9,314 bases of DNA, taken from the NCBI GenBank assembly GCA_020697375.1, contig JAJFBJ010000204.1, positions 1 to 9,314 of the forward strand. Reading direction: 5' to 3'. The notes under the pieces were generated by a model. It saw only the letters and a list, made by a program, of their open reading frames with translations. It was not told where the DNA came from and did no database searches. Every line of letters starts with the position of its first letter. The first letter of the stretch is position 1. Shown piece after piece: positions 1 to 6,723 of this stretch. This DNA comes from Nitrospira sp. (lineage in GTDB: Bacteria; Nitrospirota; Nitrospiria; Nitrospirales; Nitrospiraceae). A program made the position numbers and the translations under genes.

Positions 1-327
1 CAAGAGCGAGGGATGAAAATTGATGATCCGGTCTGAATACGCATCGCGGAAAGCTTTGGCATAGAACTGCGTGTAGAAGGAGATGACATAGTCGATGTGA
101 TGCAGTTCTAGATATTCCCTGAGTCGGTCACAAAACGCTTCATTATGACCGCCCTGCAACACCTGCACGGGAATTTGATGGACCATGGCCTTCTCAACCG
201 CTGCGCAAGGGCGGTCAGCTACTACTGAGTGCACCGCTTTGCGGAGAAAAGGACTCTCCAGCACTTGATTCATGACGGAACCTGATGTGGAAACAACAAA
301 CACGAATCGACTCTCTGATCCACCCAT
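1..327 (-). CDS. Formyltransferase-fold protein (PurN/sugar N-formyltransferase-like), 5' part only
   Basis: The first 109 codons are present and the gene runs off the left edge. The reading begins with a short beta-strand followed by a glycine/serine loop (FVFVVSTSGSVMNQVL, residues 8-22), then VVADRPCAAVEKA, and reaches IINFHPSLL at the window edge. That layout matches the N-terminal half of the formyl_transf_N fold (PurN, Fmt, ArnA and sugar N-formyltransferases). Asn103 and His105 correspond to the catalytic N-x-H pair; the catalytic Asp would lie outside the window. I chose the ATG at 327 because GGAG sits 6 nt upstream and it places the fold's first strand near the N-terminus. An in-frame ATG at 396 gives a longer but unfamiliar leader, and the ATG at 273 would remove the first strand. 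It follows the MBL-fold gene by 125 nt. From context I infer that it formylates an amino sugar or precursor rather than a purine intermediate, but the sequence alone does not separate these. Confidence 0.82.
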   Translation of the reverse strand, partial: MGGSESRFVFVVSTSGSVMNQVLESPFLRKAVHSVVADRPCAAVEKAMVHQIPVQVLQGGHNEAFCDRLREYLELHHIDYVISFYTQFYAKAFRDAYSDRIINFHPSLL

Positions 328-333
328 GACGTT

Positions 334-337
334 CTCC
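334..337 (-). promoter_or_regulatory. Ribosome-binding site that decides the formyltransferase start
   Basis: GGAG on the minus strand lies 6 nt before the ATG at 327. Neither of the other in-frame ATGs (396 and 273) has been seen to give a better fit to the fold, so this site supports 327 as the start. Confidence 0.6.
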
Positions 338-452
338 GACTCATCCCGGATAATGTGGATCCGACTGAGGCCATGGTGCAAACCACCGTGGCGCATGCGA
401 TGTTTGGCTCACGACCCCACATCGTCACGTCCCCTCACACAACAGACTGTGC

Positions 453-1907
453 TCAGGATGGCTGTGTCACTTCGGCCAGCGTGTGACTAGCGGGCTTCGA
501 ATGACGCGCGACCGGTTTATGGCCGTTCATCCAGGGAAACTCCCAGTCATCATCAAATTCCACCGTGCCCCATTGCGGCCGAATCGTGGGACCTGTGAGT
601 CGCGGAAAGAGACGAGGTTCCATAATGGCTTGAGAATTCTTGTTCCCGAGGTCCAGGTTATATTCGAGCCAATACCAAAAACGACCGAGATCCAGCCGAC
701 CTTCCAGAATGGCAGCCCAGAGACGCTCGGGGACATAGATGGATTGATCGACGGGCTTCGTATCCTCCCAGTCGATGGCAAAGCCGTCCTGAGGGTTCGC
801 TTTCAGGACGAACGAGAAATTAGACTGCTCCCCTTCGACCACGATCCGGAAACGTCCGCTGAAGACGATCCCGTTCTGCGAGATGTATTTACTGATGGTG
901 TCGGTGCGCAGTCGGGATCTTTGAATAAGATTGGTACGATCGGACGCATCGATCCAGGCGTTGTAATGGTCGACTTTTCTCTGAAATTTTTGTTTGCACT
1001 CCTGGACGAATTCCAGATGCCGATCCCAATCCACGTCCGGATGGTTCCGTATGACTCCGGTCTTTCTGGACCATGTATCGGAGGGATACAGAGTAGCGAC
1101 CTCGCGATCCGGATAGTTCTGACGGATCCAGTTTTCGAGAACCTTTGGAGTGGATCGGCCTTGGCGGTTGTAGTCGAAGTAACGGTCATCGTACCAGCCG
1201 AAATCTCCCGCGAAGGGAACGATTCGCCGGAGATGCAGCATCTCGATCAAGCGCTTGTGAAGCGTAAAGGTTTCGTTCTTGTTGCTGACGGCATGTTCTT
1301 TGGCTTCCCGAGACATGCGATAACAGGCCGGAAACACGGTGGCGCTGGAGGTTTGAATAAAACCGATGTCGAAATCGGGCCAGCGCTCATGGATCTCTGA
1401 ACAAAGTTCTTCGTCGTCGCAGTTGTCGTTCATGTTGATGAGGCGGGAGCCGGGATGATCGATGACGAACCCTGAATTTTCCCAATCATGGGATCGCGAT
1501 TTAGCCGACGGGACGACCGTAAAGGGAGTGTTTCCTCCCAGGAGATAGGTCTCCCAGGGATGCAGTTTGGTGATCCGATGGAACCCCATTTCTCGCAGTG
1601 TCCGCTCCACCAGTTGTGCCCGCAGGCAGGGATGATTGGTGTATTCGGGAAGGAGCACTCGAATATCGCGTGGAATTTTGTTGATGGACGGAATATGGAA
1701 GTGGTCTTCATGGGAATGGGTAATGTAGAGGTAGTCTACGTCCTTCAATAGCACATTGGGAGGAATCACGGCAGGAGGGAATTTCCACAACACGTAATCA
1801 TAGACCGGTTCATTGAGGAACCAGGGATCGCACAAAAGTGAGCCGAACGGACCGTCAATTCTCAGGCAAGCATGCGACACATAGGTAACTGTCAGATCAT
1901 TCATCAT
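453..1907 (-). CDS. Metallo-beta-lactamase-fold protein resembling the catalytic domain of CMP-Neu5Ac hydroxylase
   Basis: This 484-residue protein opens with a strand-turn signature (TYVSHACLRIDGPFGSLLCDPWF, here split: SHACLRI at 11-17 and LLCDPW at 24-29) and carries the metal-binding motif H-S-H-E-D-H at 64-69. Further likely ligand regions are His140-Asp141 (SHDWENSGF) and INMNDNCDDEEL at 157-168. Later blocks, FIQTSSATVFPACY (183-196) and VPFAGDF (230-236), recall the CMAH/UDP-MurNAc hydroxylase branch of the MBL superfamily. No Rieske [2Fe-2S] motif (C-x-H ... C-x2-H) is visible, whereas classical CMAH proteins have one. The C-terminal third (about 330-484) I cannot assign. It is cytoplasmic, with no signal peptide. 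Two adjacent ATGs are possible: 1907 has GAGGAG 4 nt upstream and 1904 has it 7 nt upstream, so 1904 may be the real start. It follows the broken PhyH gene by 25 nt, suggesting a shared transcript. Role in sugar tailoring is inferred; the reaction is unknown. Confidence 0.85.
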   Translation of the reverse strand: MMNDLTVTYVSHACLRIDGPFGSLLCDPWFLNEPVYDYVLWKFPPAVIPPNVLLKDVDYLYITHSHEDHFHIPSINKIPRDIRVLLPEYTNHPCLRAQLVERTLREMGFHRITKLHPWETYLLGGNTPFTVVPSAKSRSHDWENSGFVIDHPGSRLINMNDNCDDEELCSEIHERWPDFDIGFIQTSSATVFPACYRMSREAKEHAVSNKNETFTLHKRLIEMLHLRRIVPFAGDFGWYDDRYFDYNRQGRSTPKVLENWIRQNYPDREVATLYPSDTWSRKTGVIRNHPDVDWDRHLEFVQECKQKFQRKVDHYNAWIDASDRTNLIQRSRLRTDTISKYISQNGIVFSGRFRIVVEGEQSNFSFVLKANPQDGFAIDWEDTKPVDQSIYVPERLWAAILEGRLDLGRFWYWLEYNLDLGNKNSQAIMEPRLFPRLTGPTIRPQWGTVEFDDDWEFPWMNGHKPVARHSKPASHTLAEVTQPS

Positions 1908-1911
1908 AGCG

Positions 1912-1917
1912 CTCCTC
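1912..1917 (-). promoter_or_regulatory. Ribosome-binding site of the MBL-fold gene
   Basis: GAGGAG on the minus strand precedes a tandem ATGATG. Spacing is 4 nt to the first ATG (1907) and 7 nt to the second (1904), so initiation at the second is at least as likely. Confidence 0.6.
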
Positions 1918-1932
1918 TTGAGTCCGCGAGAC

Positions 1933-2734
1933 TTATAGACGATAGTCAGCCACTTTCGTGGGGAGCAATCCGTAGCCGCGCTTCATATCTATGCCGTTAA
2001 ACTCATTGTCGTAGGGGACAGAACAGAAGCCGAGGACGGACTTCTCTCGGTCCGTCAGGGCCTCGTACATCGCCTGTGGCAAATTCCCAGGGATATCGAA
2101 GGCCTGCTTGATCCACCACCTGCAAAACGTGGCGATCATGGCCCACCGCGTTCCGCCGCTCTCGTTCGCGCGCGCGCCATGCCAGATCCGGCTGTCCCAG
2201 AACACCAGATCTCCGGCACGGGCCTGAATAGGTCGCGCAGCCTGGAAGGCCTCTTGCCGGCAGTATTCGCCGGAAAGGTGAGAACCGGGAATCAAGACGG
2301 TGCACCCGTTCTGCTCCGTCTGGTCCTCCAAGACAATCGAACACTGCATGATGAAGACGTGCGATCCGGTGTAAGGAACGAACGAGTCGATGTGCAACGG
2401 CATCTGCTGGTTACTGCTGCGGGCTAAGAAGGAGCGCAGAATATAATTGGGAGCGTCGGGAGGAATCGCGCTGAACCAGCGATCATTGAGAAAATGCATA
2501 AGGATTGACTCGATTGTAGACCATCGGTTGATCGCGATTGAGGAAAGGCATGCGGGATGATTGGGCGGCCACGGTCTTGTCGAACCAATGCCGCACCAAT
2601 TCCAGCGCTGTGGAAACCTGGTCAGGTGTGAAAGCCTGGGATACATAGCAGTATCCATCCCGTTCTATGGCCGCGATACATTCGGCGGCCGCCGGCATTA
2701 CCCTGCCTGGCTCTGAGACGATTGTTGGTGCCAT
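1933..2734 (-). pseudogene. Phytanoyl-CoA dioxygenase (PhyH) family Fe(II)/2-oxoglutarate oxygenase, interrupted by a frameshift
   Basis: Two overlapping readings make up one PhyH-family gene. The 5' part (2734 down to about 2513) has a strong Shine-Dalgarno and encodes AIERDGYCYVSQAFTPDQV and FLNRDQPMVYN, the usual N-terminal region of the family, then hits a TGA at 2483-2485. The 3' part, in a different frame from about 2511 to the TAA at 1933, encodes ILMHFLNDRWFS, NYILRSFLARS, LHIDSF and the rest. The iron-binding facial triad is intact: His and Asp of LHID at codons 2392-2394 and 2386-2388, and the distal His of SRIWHGAR at 2179-2181; the likely 2-oxoglutarate-binding Arg (GGTRW) is at 2146-2148. 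The join YN|ESILMHFLND looks short: in family members I recall roughly 15 more residues here, so a small deletion rather than a single-base error is possible. An in-frame ATG at 2658 in the second frame is a chance start, as the family's conserved N-terminal segment is in the other frame. If intact, the protein would hydroxylate a small molecule or sugar in the cytoplasm. Whether the lesion is real or a sequencing error cannot be told here. Confidence 0.85.
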
Positions 2735-2934
2735 TGACTGTCCTCCTTGGGCATATGCTTAGCCATCATCACAGTGTGCAACTTGACACGAGGCGCTGCT
2801 TCATTTGCGGCGCTCAAGCCTCACAGGTCAGCCTGTCATAGTCATGGTGATTGCCTTTCTCCGGCCTAAGGAGGTGAGCAATTGTCACGTAACGGAACTT
2901 TTGGGAAGTGTGGAGGGGACTCGACGAGGCGACC
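2735..2934 (-). other. Largest intergenic gap (200 nt), upstream of PhyH
   Basis: This is the longest non-coding stretch. It holds the PhyH ribosome-binding site and a small inverted repeat (ACAGG-TCAG-CCTGT, 2823-2836) that lacks a T-run and is not a convincing terminator. TTGCAC followed 17 nt later by GCATAT on the minus strand is only a poor sigma-70 promoter candidate. The gap leaves room for a promoter serving the PhyH, MBL and formyltransferase genes, but I cannot point to one with confidence. Confidence 0.4.
2741..2748 (-). promoter_or_regulatory. Strong ribosome-binding site of the PhyH gene
   Basis: AAGGAGGA, a near-perfect match to the 16S rRNA tail, ends 6 nt before the ATG at 2734. 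It is the best ribosome-binding site in the window and fixes the start of the PhyH gene in the first of its two frames, which in turn shows that the downstream frame is reached only across a frameshift. Confidence 0.8.
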
Positions 2935-4023
2935 TCAGATCAGCTCGCCCGTTCGATAGGCTGGGAAGTACTCGCTCGTTTGAGCGCCGCGGTCCACCGT
3001 AAGTTCATTGTAGACAGCTTGATTGAACACTCGGCAACAGACATGCACGGGAACGGTGCCGGTACTCCACCCCTGCTTGAAGATGGACAATCCGTCTGTC
3101 CCATCTGACTTGGCTCCTGCCCCTCCCCCAAGATCGATCCATCGTACCTTTCCTGCAAAGTGATTCAGCATGTGCCATTTGGTCACGTAGGAAGCACGAA
3201 GCTTGTACCCTAATTCACTAAAGGCGACCAGGTGCCCGTACGCCACATCGCCCTGCCGATACCAGAGGTCGAGTCCCAACGATTCGGTCTCCGTTCGCGC
3301 CTCGAACATCACCATGCCGGGCACGGCTAGCTGTTTGGCAAATGCATCCGGTGAAAAGGCACGCATCCCGGTGATGTGATGGCGTTCCGCCAGCGTGTGG
3401 AAGAAGTCGACCCATTGGGTGAGACGCGATTCCGGTTCTGCGCAGTGCGACACCTGCACCTTCTTCATCGCCCTGGCCACCGTGTCTCGATGAGACTTCT
3501 TAACGACTTGCTCTATCGGTTGAGTCAGGTCGGCGACGTAATGGGATTTAAAGGGAATGACGCGGGAAAAACACCCTTCGAGCAGCGGTAGATCATAGTC
3601 GTCGAACGGCGCCGGCACCAGCATGAGACTGACCAAGTCAGTGCCGATGTCCCGAAGGTCCTCAGCCAGCTGCGACCAGTTCCGGCAACTGAATAACGGA
3701 TAGGGGCCAATTGCATCACGATAGGGAGTGCCGGGAATTTCTCGTTCCAAAACCCAGCCGCCGCACCGCGGTAGGTGACGCAGTGTTCCAAACTCGCGGA
3801 GGGACGCTGCATAGGCGGGATGGGCATAGCCCGTAGGTCGCACCCCCGCTGGGCAACCGGCGGCTCGATGACTGTCATTAAGACAATGCATGGATGGCAG
3901 AGGTTCTGAAGCGCTCACGAAACATTGACGCTTTGCGTCGACTTCACCTTCAATCTCGTTCGGATAAAGCCGCCGCAATCGCCGGCGCCAAGCGGAAGGA
4001 CCGAGTACAAGGAAGAATGGCAC
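2935..4023 (-). CDS. FemAB/GNAT-superfamily acyltransferase
   Basis: The 362-residue product resembles the FemAB-like/acetyltransferase_6 proteins common in exopolysaccharide loci. Recognisable blocks are GGWVLEREIPGTPYRDAIGP (88-107), the KKSHRDTVARAMKKV segment (175-189), FFHTLAERHHITGMRAF (207-223), then GLDLWYRQGDVAYGHLVAFS (250-269), the L-G-Y-K-L-R-A-S motif (271-278), WIDLGGGAG (295-303) and FKQGWSTGT (315-323), ending with EYFPAYRTGE. The family transfers acyl or aminoacyl groups; here the acceptor would be a sugar or lipid-linked glycan (inferred). It starts with GTG one base after the ATPase stop (TAA-C-GTG), implying translational coupling, and has no good Shine-Dalgarno of its own. 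Residues 1 to about 64 do not look like typical family sequence; a later start at Met45 (3891) is possible, though it also lacks a ribosome-binding site. No signal peptide is seen, so it is probably cytoplasmic. Confidence 0.85.
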   Translation of the reverse strand: MPFFLVLGPSAWRRRLRRLYPNEIEGEVDAKRQCFVSASEPLPSMHCLNDSHRAAGCPAGVRPTGYAHPAYAASLREFGTLRHLPRCGGWVLEREIPGTPYRDAIGPYPLFSCRNWSQLAEDLRDIGTDLVSLMLVPAPFDDYDLPLLEGCFSRVIPFKSHYVADLTQPIEQVVKKSHRDTVARAMKKVQVSHCAEPESRLTQWVDFFHTLAERHHITGMRAFSPDAFAKQLAVPGMVMFEARTETESLGLDLWYRQGDVAYGHLVAFSELGYKLRASYVTKWHMLNHFAGKVRWIDLGGGAGAKSDGTDGLSIFKQGWSTGTVPVHVCCRVFNQAVYNELTVDRGAQTSEYFPAYRTGELI

Positions 4024-4024
4024 G

Positions 4025-5335
4025 TTAGGTCTGCTTCACCGTTTCGCCGACATCAACCCTGTCCGTCATCCATTTGAGATAGGGACGAACCGCACCTGGT
4101 TCACGGCCTTGCCAGCCCAATTGGCGCCTTCCCATTTCCAGCACTTCAAAAGAAAGGACATCTTCCTGGCGAAAGATGACATGGGTCCGATTTTCCACTA
4201 TCAAGAGCATGATGCGATGCACGCCGCTATTGAGTAAGTTTCCCGGTATGTGGCAGACGCTGCGATAAAGACCTGCGTCCAAAGTACCGTCCTCCAGCGT
4301 AGTCGCCTGTGCCGATCCGGTGCTGAAAGCCAAAACCCCTTGCTCCGTATAAACATGAAGTGTCACATGCAAAACAGCATCCTGAATCTGATTCAGGTAC
4401 GTGACTTCTATGGCACAAGAATTATCTGTCGTAATGTGCTGAGGCCTGTCGTTATCACTTCCGCGCACGAGAACTTTATGTAGACGCACCTTGTGATTCC
4501 CGGGTGCATGCGTCACGTCGTCCCAGACCTGTTCAGTCAAGGATGACGAAGCCGTTCGCAGATAGTTTGTGACCACTTCCTCCGATTTGCCGTCTTCAAC
4601 GACCTGGCCGTCATTGAGCCATATCACGCGATGGCAAAGATTCTGCACCGCTAACATATTGTGGCTGACGAACAAGACGGTACGCCCTTCTTTTGCGACG
4701 CCTTCCATCTTTCCCAGACATTTCTTCTGAAACGCCGCATCACCCACTGCCAGTACTTCGTCGATGATCAAGATTTCAGGTTCTAAATGAGCGGCGACGG
4801 CAAAGGCCAGACGGACGCACATACCACTCGAATAATGCTTGACTGGGGTATCGATAAATTTTTCTACCCCGGCAAACGCTACGATTTCAGAAAACTTTCG
4901 TTCGATCTCAGGCATGGACATCCCCAGGATCGCTCCGTTGAGATAGGCATTCTCACGGCCCGTCAGCTCAGGATGGAAGCCTGTGCCGACTTCGAGCAGA
5001 GATGCGACGCGGCCATAGATGTCTGCGAAACCCTCGGAAGGTTCAGTGATCTGGGACAGAATTTTGAGGAGGGTGCTTTTGCCCGCTCCGTTTCTACCGA
5101 TAATGCCAACGACTTCGCCCGGCCTCACGTTAAACGAAACATTCTTCAGAGCCCAGATCGACTCTTCCGACGCATCGTGGTTTTGACGCTGGGGCTGCAG
5201 CAATTGCCCGGCCCACCGCACTGGGCGAGCCAGCCTCTCGGTCAGTGCTTCACGCAGCGTACTGTAACCATTCAGCACCTTGCCTATGCGGTATTGCTTG
5301 CTCAGGTTATGAACTTGGATCGCCCAATTATTCAT
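4025..5335 (-). CDS. Polysaccharide ABC transporter ATP-binding protein, Wzt-like with C-terminal substrate-binding domain
   Basis: The nucleotide-binding domain is complete: Walker A GRNGAGKST at 80-88, signature YSSGM at 168-172, Walker B ILIIDEVLAVGD at 188-199, and the H-loop His at 225 (VSHN). The VGTGFHPELTGREN segment (116-129) and DEVLAVGDAAFQKKC are hallmarks of the Wzt/TagH/KpsT-type glycan exporters. About 170 residues follow the ATPase domain (270-436); about 277-395 look like the beta-rich Wzt C-terminal domain, which in E. coli O8/O9a Wzt binds the modified non-reducing end of the polymer before export. It works at the inner membrane with the Wzm-like permease encoded at 6724-7575. 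Unusually, an SGNH hydrolase gene separates the two. The ATG at 5335 has only a weak upstream site, and a TGA overlaps just before it, so the start cannot move upstream. The 156 nt before it (5336-5491) hold no clear promoter or terminator. Confidence 0.95.
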   Translation of the reverse strand: MNNWAIQVHNLSKQYRIGKVLNGYSTLREALTERLARPVRWAGQLLQPQRQNHDASEESIWALKNVSFNVRPGEVVGIIGRNGAGKSTLLKILSQITEPSEGFADIYGRVASLLEVGTGFHPELTGRENAYLNGAILGMSMPEIERKFSEIVAFAGVEKFIDTPVKHYSSGMCVRLAFAVAAHLEPEILIIDEVLAVGDAAFQKKCLGKMEGVAKEGRTVLFVSHNMLAVQNLCHRVIWLNDGQVVEDGKSEEVVTNYLRTASSSLTEQVWDDVTHAPGNHKVRLHKVLVRGSDNDRPQHITTDNSCAIEVTYLNQIQDAVLHVTLHVYTEQGVLAFSTGSAQATTLEDGTLDAGLYRSVCHIPGNLLNSGVHRIMLLIVENRTHVIFRQEDVLSFEVLEMGRRQLGWQGREPGAVRPYLKWMTDRVDVGETVKQT

Positions 5336-5491
5336 GCATCACTCGCACAATATTCACGACAGTTCAGCTTGTTACGGGTGTTTGAAGATGGGTGGAGCTG
5401 CCAAAAGCGCGCATGCGGACCGAGATGGAACCGGGTGCCGTGTGCTGGATGACGGATTTACGGCCCCGGGAGCGCCCGACAGAGCTTGCAC

Positions 5492-6661
5492 TTAACACGT
5501 CATGCCCTTTATGAATCCACATACCTGTTTTGCCATGAAGCCTGCTTTGACGGCTTCGCCATCCCTTGACAGGTGGCAATGGTCCAAGAAGTGTTCGACC
5601 GGAATCTGAGCTGGTGAGAGCTGCGCGAAAGGAACAGAAAATTCGTCGGCCAGACCTTTCATGATCTCTATGTGCTTATTTAATGCGATGATCGTTCCTT
5701 TGCGAATCTTTTTGGTGAAAGCGGCTCTCTTGGCGGCTTCAGGACGGAAGGCATCGAATTGTTCATCTGAGGCCATGACAAAGGGGAAAACGATCGGCTT
5801 GGCGCCATCAGCGGTGATATTCCTTAGCAACAATTGCACGTTACGATGGAACCCCACCGGCTGATTTATGCTGGCATTGCGAATATAGTATTCCTCCGGC
5901 TTATCGAATGATTGCGCCTGCTTGTTGATATAAGGCAATGCGATTGAATCGTTGAGCCAGACTGCATAGAGCAGCTTGATGATATTGGAGTGTTCGATTA
6001 CGATACGTTCGCCTTTGCGTAATCGGTGCAAGGTCGCGGTCCAGCCCGGCCTAAATTTGACATAGTCTGGTGTATATTCCTCAAAAAGCAGCGGTGAAGT
6101 ATCATTACCTCCGGTATGAAGTATGACAAGGTCCGGCTTGAGGTATCGGTCTCGATACAGGTAGTGGAGCAGCAACTCTGCTGAAGTGGCATAATTCAGC
6201 CCCCCGTTTATGACTTCAACCCGGTCGTAAGGGGACGCACCAGCCTCCTTGCTTAACCTGCTATTCAAGAGAACTTCCATCTGTGCAGGCCACGCATCGT
6301 CAGGGTTATCCAGTAAATAGCCATAGGTGGTCGATCCGCCGAGAGCGAGCACACGAAATGTTCGCCCATCCTTCGCGATGGTAACCTCGTTGCTGTTTCT
6401 ATACCCGAGGCCATTGGTTTGTCGGATGCCGTTTGACGATGCATAACCAGGCGTATTTTCCCAAAGTAAATACGGGTGCGGCCTTTCTCTCAACAGCGTG
6501 GAGACGTCCACCTCTCCCAGCAATATACTGATGTTACGCTGCCCGTAGGAGGACACGTATCGATTGTACAAAAGCCCGACAGCCGCATCTAAACCAATGA
6601 CCAGTCCAACGGATAGCACCAAGCAGACCGCATAGAACTTGACTGTTCGCCCCTTTTTCAT
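5492..6661 (-). CDS. Membrane-anchored SGNH/GDSL hydrolase (possible glycan O-acyl esterase or acyltransferase)
   Basis: The 389-residue protein begins with a short basic stretch and a single hydrophobic segment (about 8-31) that would act as a signal anchor, placing the catalytic domain in the periplasm. The SGNH blocks are present: nucleophile Ser110 in LALGGSTTYG, Gly154 in the INGGLNYATS block, Asn186 in HTGGND, and Asp360/His363 in DHCHLS. The family cleaves or transfers acyl esters, and several members trim or add O-acetyl groups on polysaccharides. Its gene lies between the Wzm-like and Wzt-like genes (62 nt after the permease and 156 nt before the ATPase), which suggests that it acts on the exported glycan. 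The ATG at 6661 has GGAT 7 nt and AAGG 3 nt upstream, a modest ribosome-binding site. The exact substrate is not evident. Confidence 0.88.
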   Translation of the reverse strand: MKKGRTVKFYAVCLVLSVGLVIGLDAAVGLLYNRYVSSYGQRNISILLGEVDVSTLLRERPHPYLLWENTPGYASSNGIRQTNGLGYRNSNEVTIAKDGRTFRVLALGGSTTYGYLLDNPDDAWPAQMEVLLNSRLSKEAGASPYDRVEVINGGLNYATSAELLLHYLYRDRYLKPDLVILHTGGNDTSPLLFEEYTPDYVKFRPGWTATLHRLRKGERIVIEHSNIIKLLYAVWLNDSIALPYINKQAQSFDKPEEYYIRNASINQPVGFHRNVQLLLRNITADGAKPIVFPFVMASDEQFDAFRPEAAKRAAFTKKIRKGTIIALNKHIEIMKGLADEFSVPFAQLSPAQIPVEHFLDHCHLSRDGEAVKAGFMAKQVCGFIKGMTC

Positions 6662-6690
6662 ACGCCTTATCCGCCCGCTTCATACGCCTT
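6658..6690 (-). repeat. Two 11-bp direct copies covering the SGNH start codon
   Basis: TCATACGCCTT (plus strand) occurs at 6658-6668 and again at 6680-6690, with a 22-nt period. Read on the minus strand, each copy is AAGGCGTATGA, so the site AAGG plus ATG is duplicated. The downstream copy contains the SGNH start; the upstream ATG (6683) is in another frame and would only give a short peptide. Confidence 0.7.
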
Positions 6691-6723
6691 CGAAACCAGA
6701 CCTCGGTCGATGACATGGCTGAT

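Noticed and set aside
483..1400. A 305-codon plus-strand open frame opposite the MBL-fold gene
   Set aside because: It is fully antisense to a gene with clear motifs and shows no recognisable domain; it looks like a by-product of codon use on the other strand.
2483..2530. Programmed ribosomal frameshift in the PhyH gene
   Set aside because: No slippery heptamer or stimulatory hairpin is evident at the switch, and the join also seems to lack conserved residues, so a mutation or sequence error is more likely.
2750..2782. Sigma-70-like promoter (TTGCAC, 17 nt, GCATAT) ahead of the PhyH gene
   Set aside because: Both boxes match the consensus poorly and the -10 candidate would sit almost on top of the ribosome-binding site, so it was not called as a feature.
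3927..3939. Perfect hairpin GACGC-TTT-GCGTC as a terminator or regulatory site
   Set aside because: It lies inside the FemAB coding region, has only a 5-bp stem and no following T-run.
4787..5452. A 221-codon plus-strand open frame opposite the ABC ATPase gene
   Set aside because: It overlaps the Walker A, signature and Walker B coding region in antisense and has no domain resemblance of its own.
5467..5478. CGGG-AGCG-CCCG inverted repeat after the SGNH gene as a terminator
   Set aside because: The stem is only 4 bp and no T-run follows on the minus strand.
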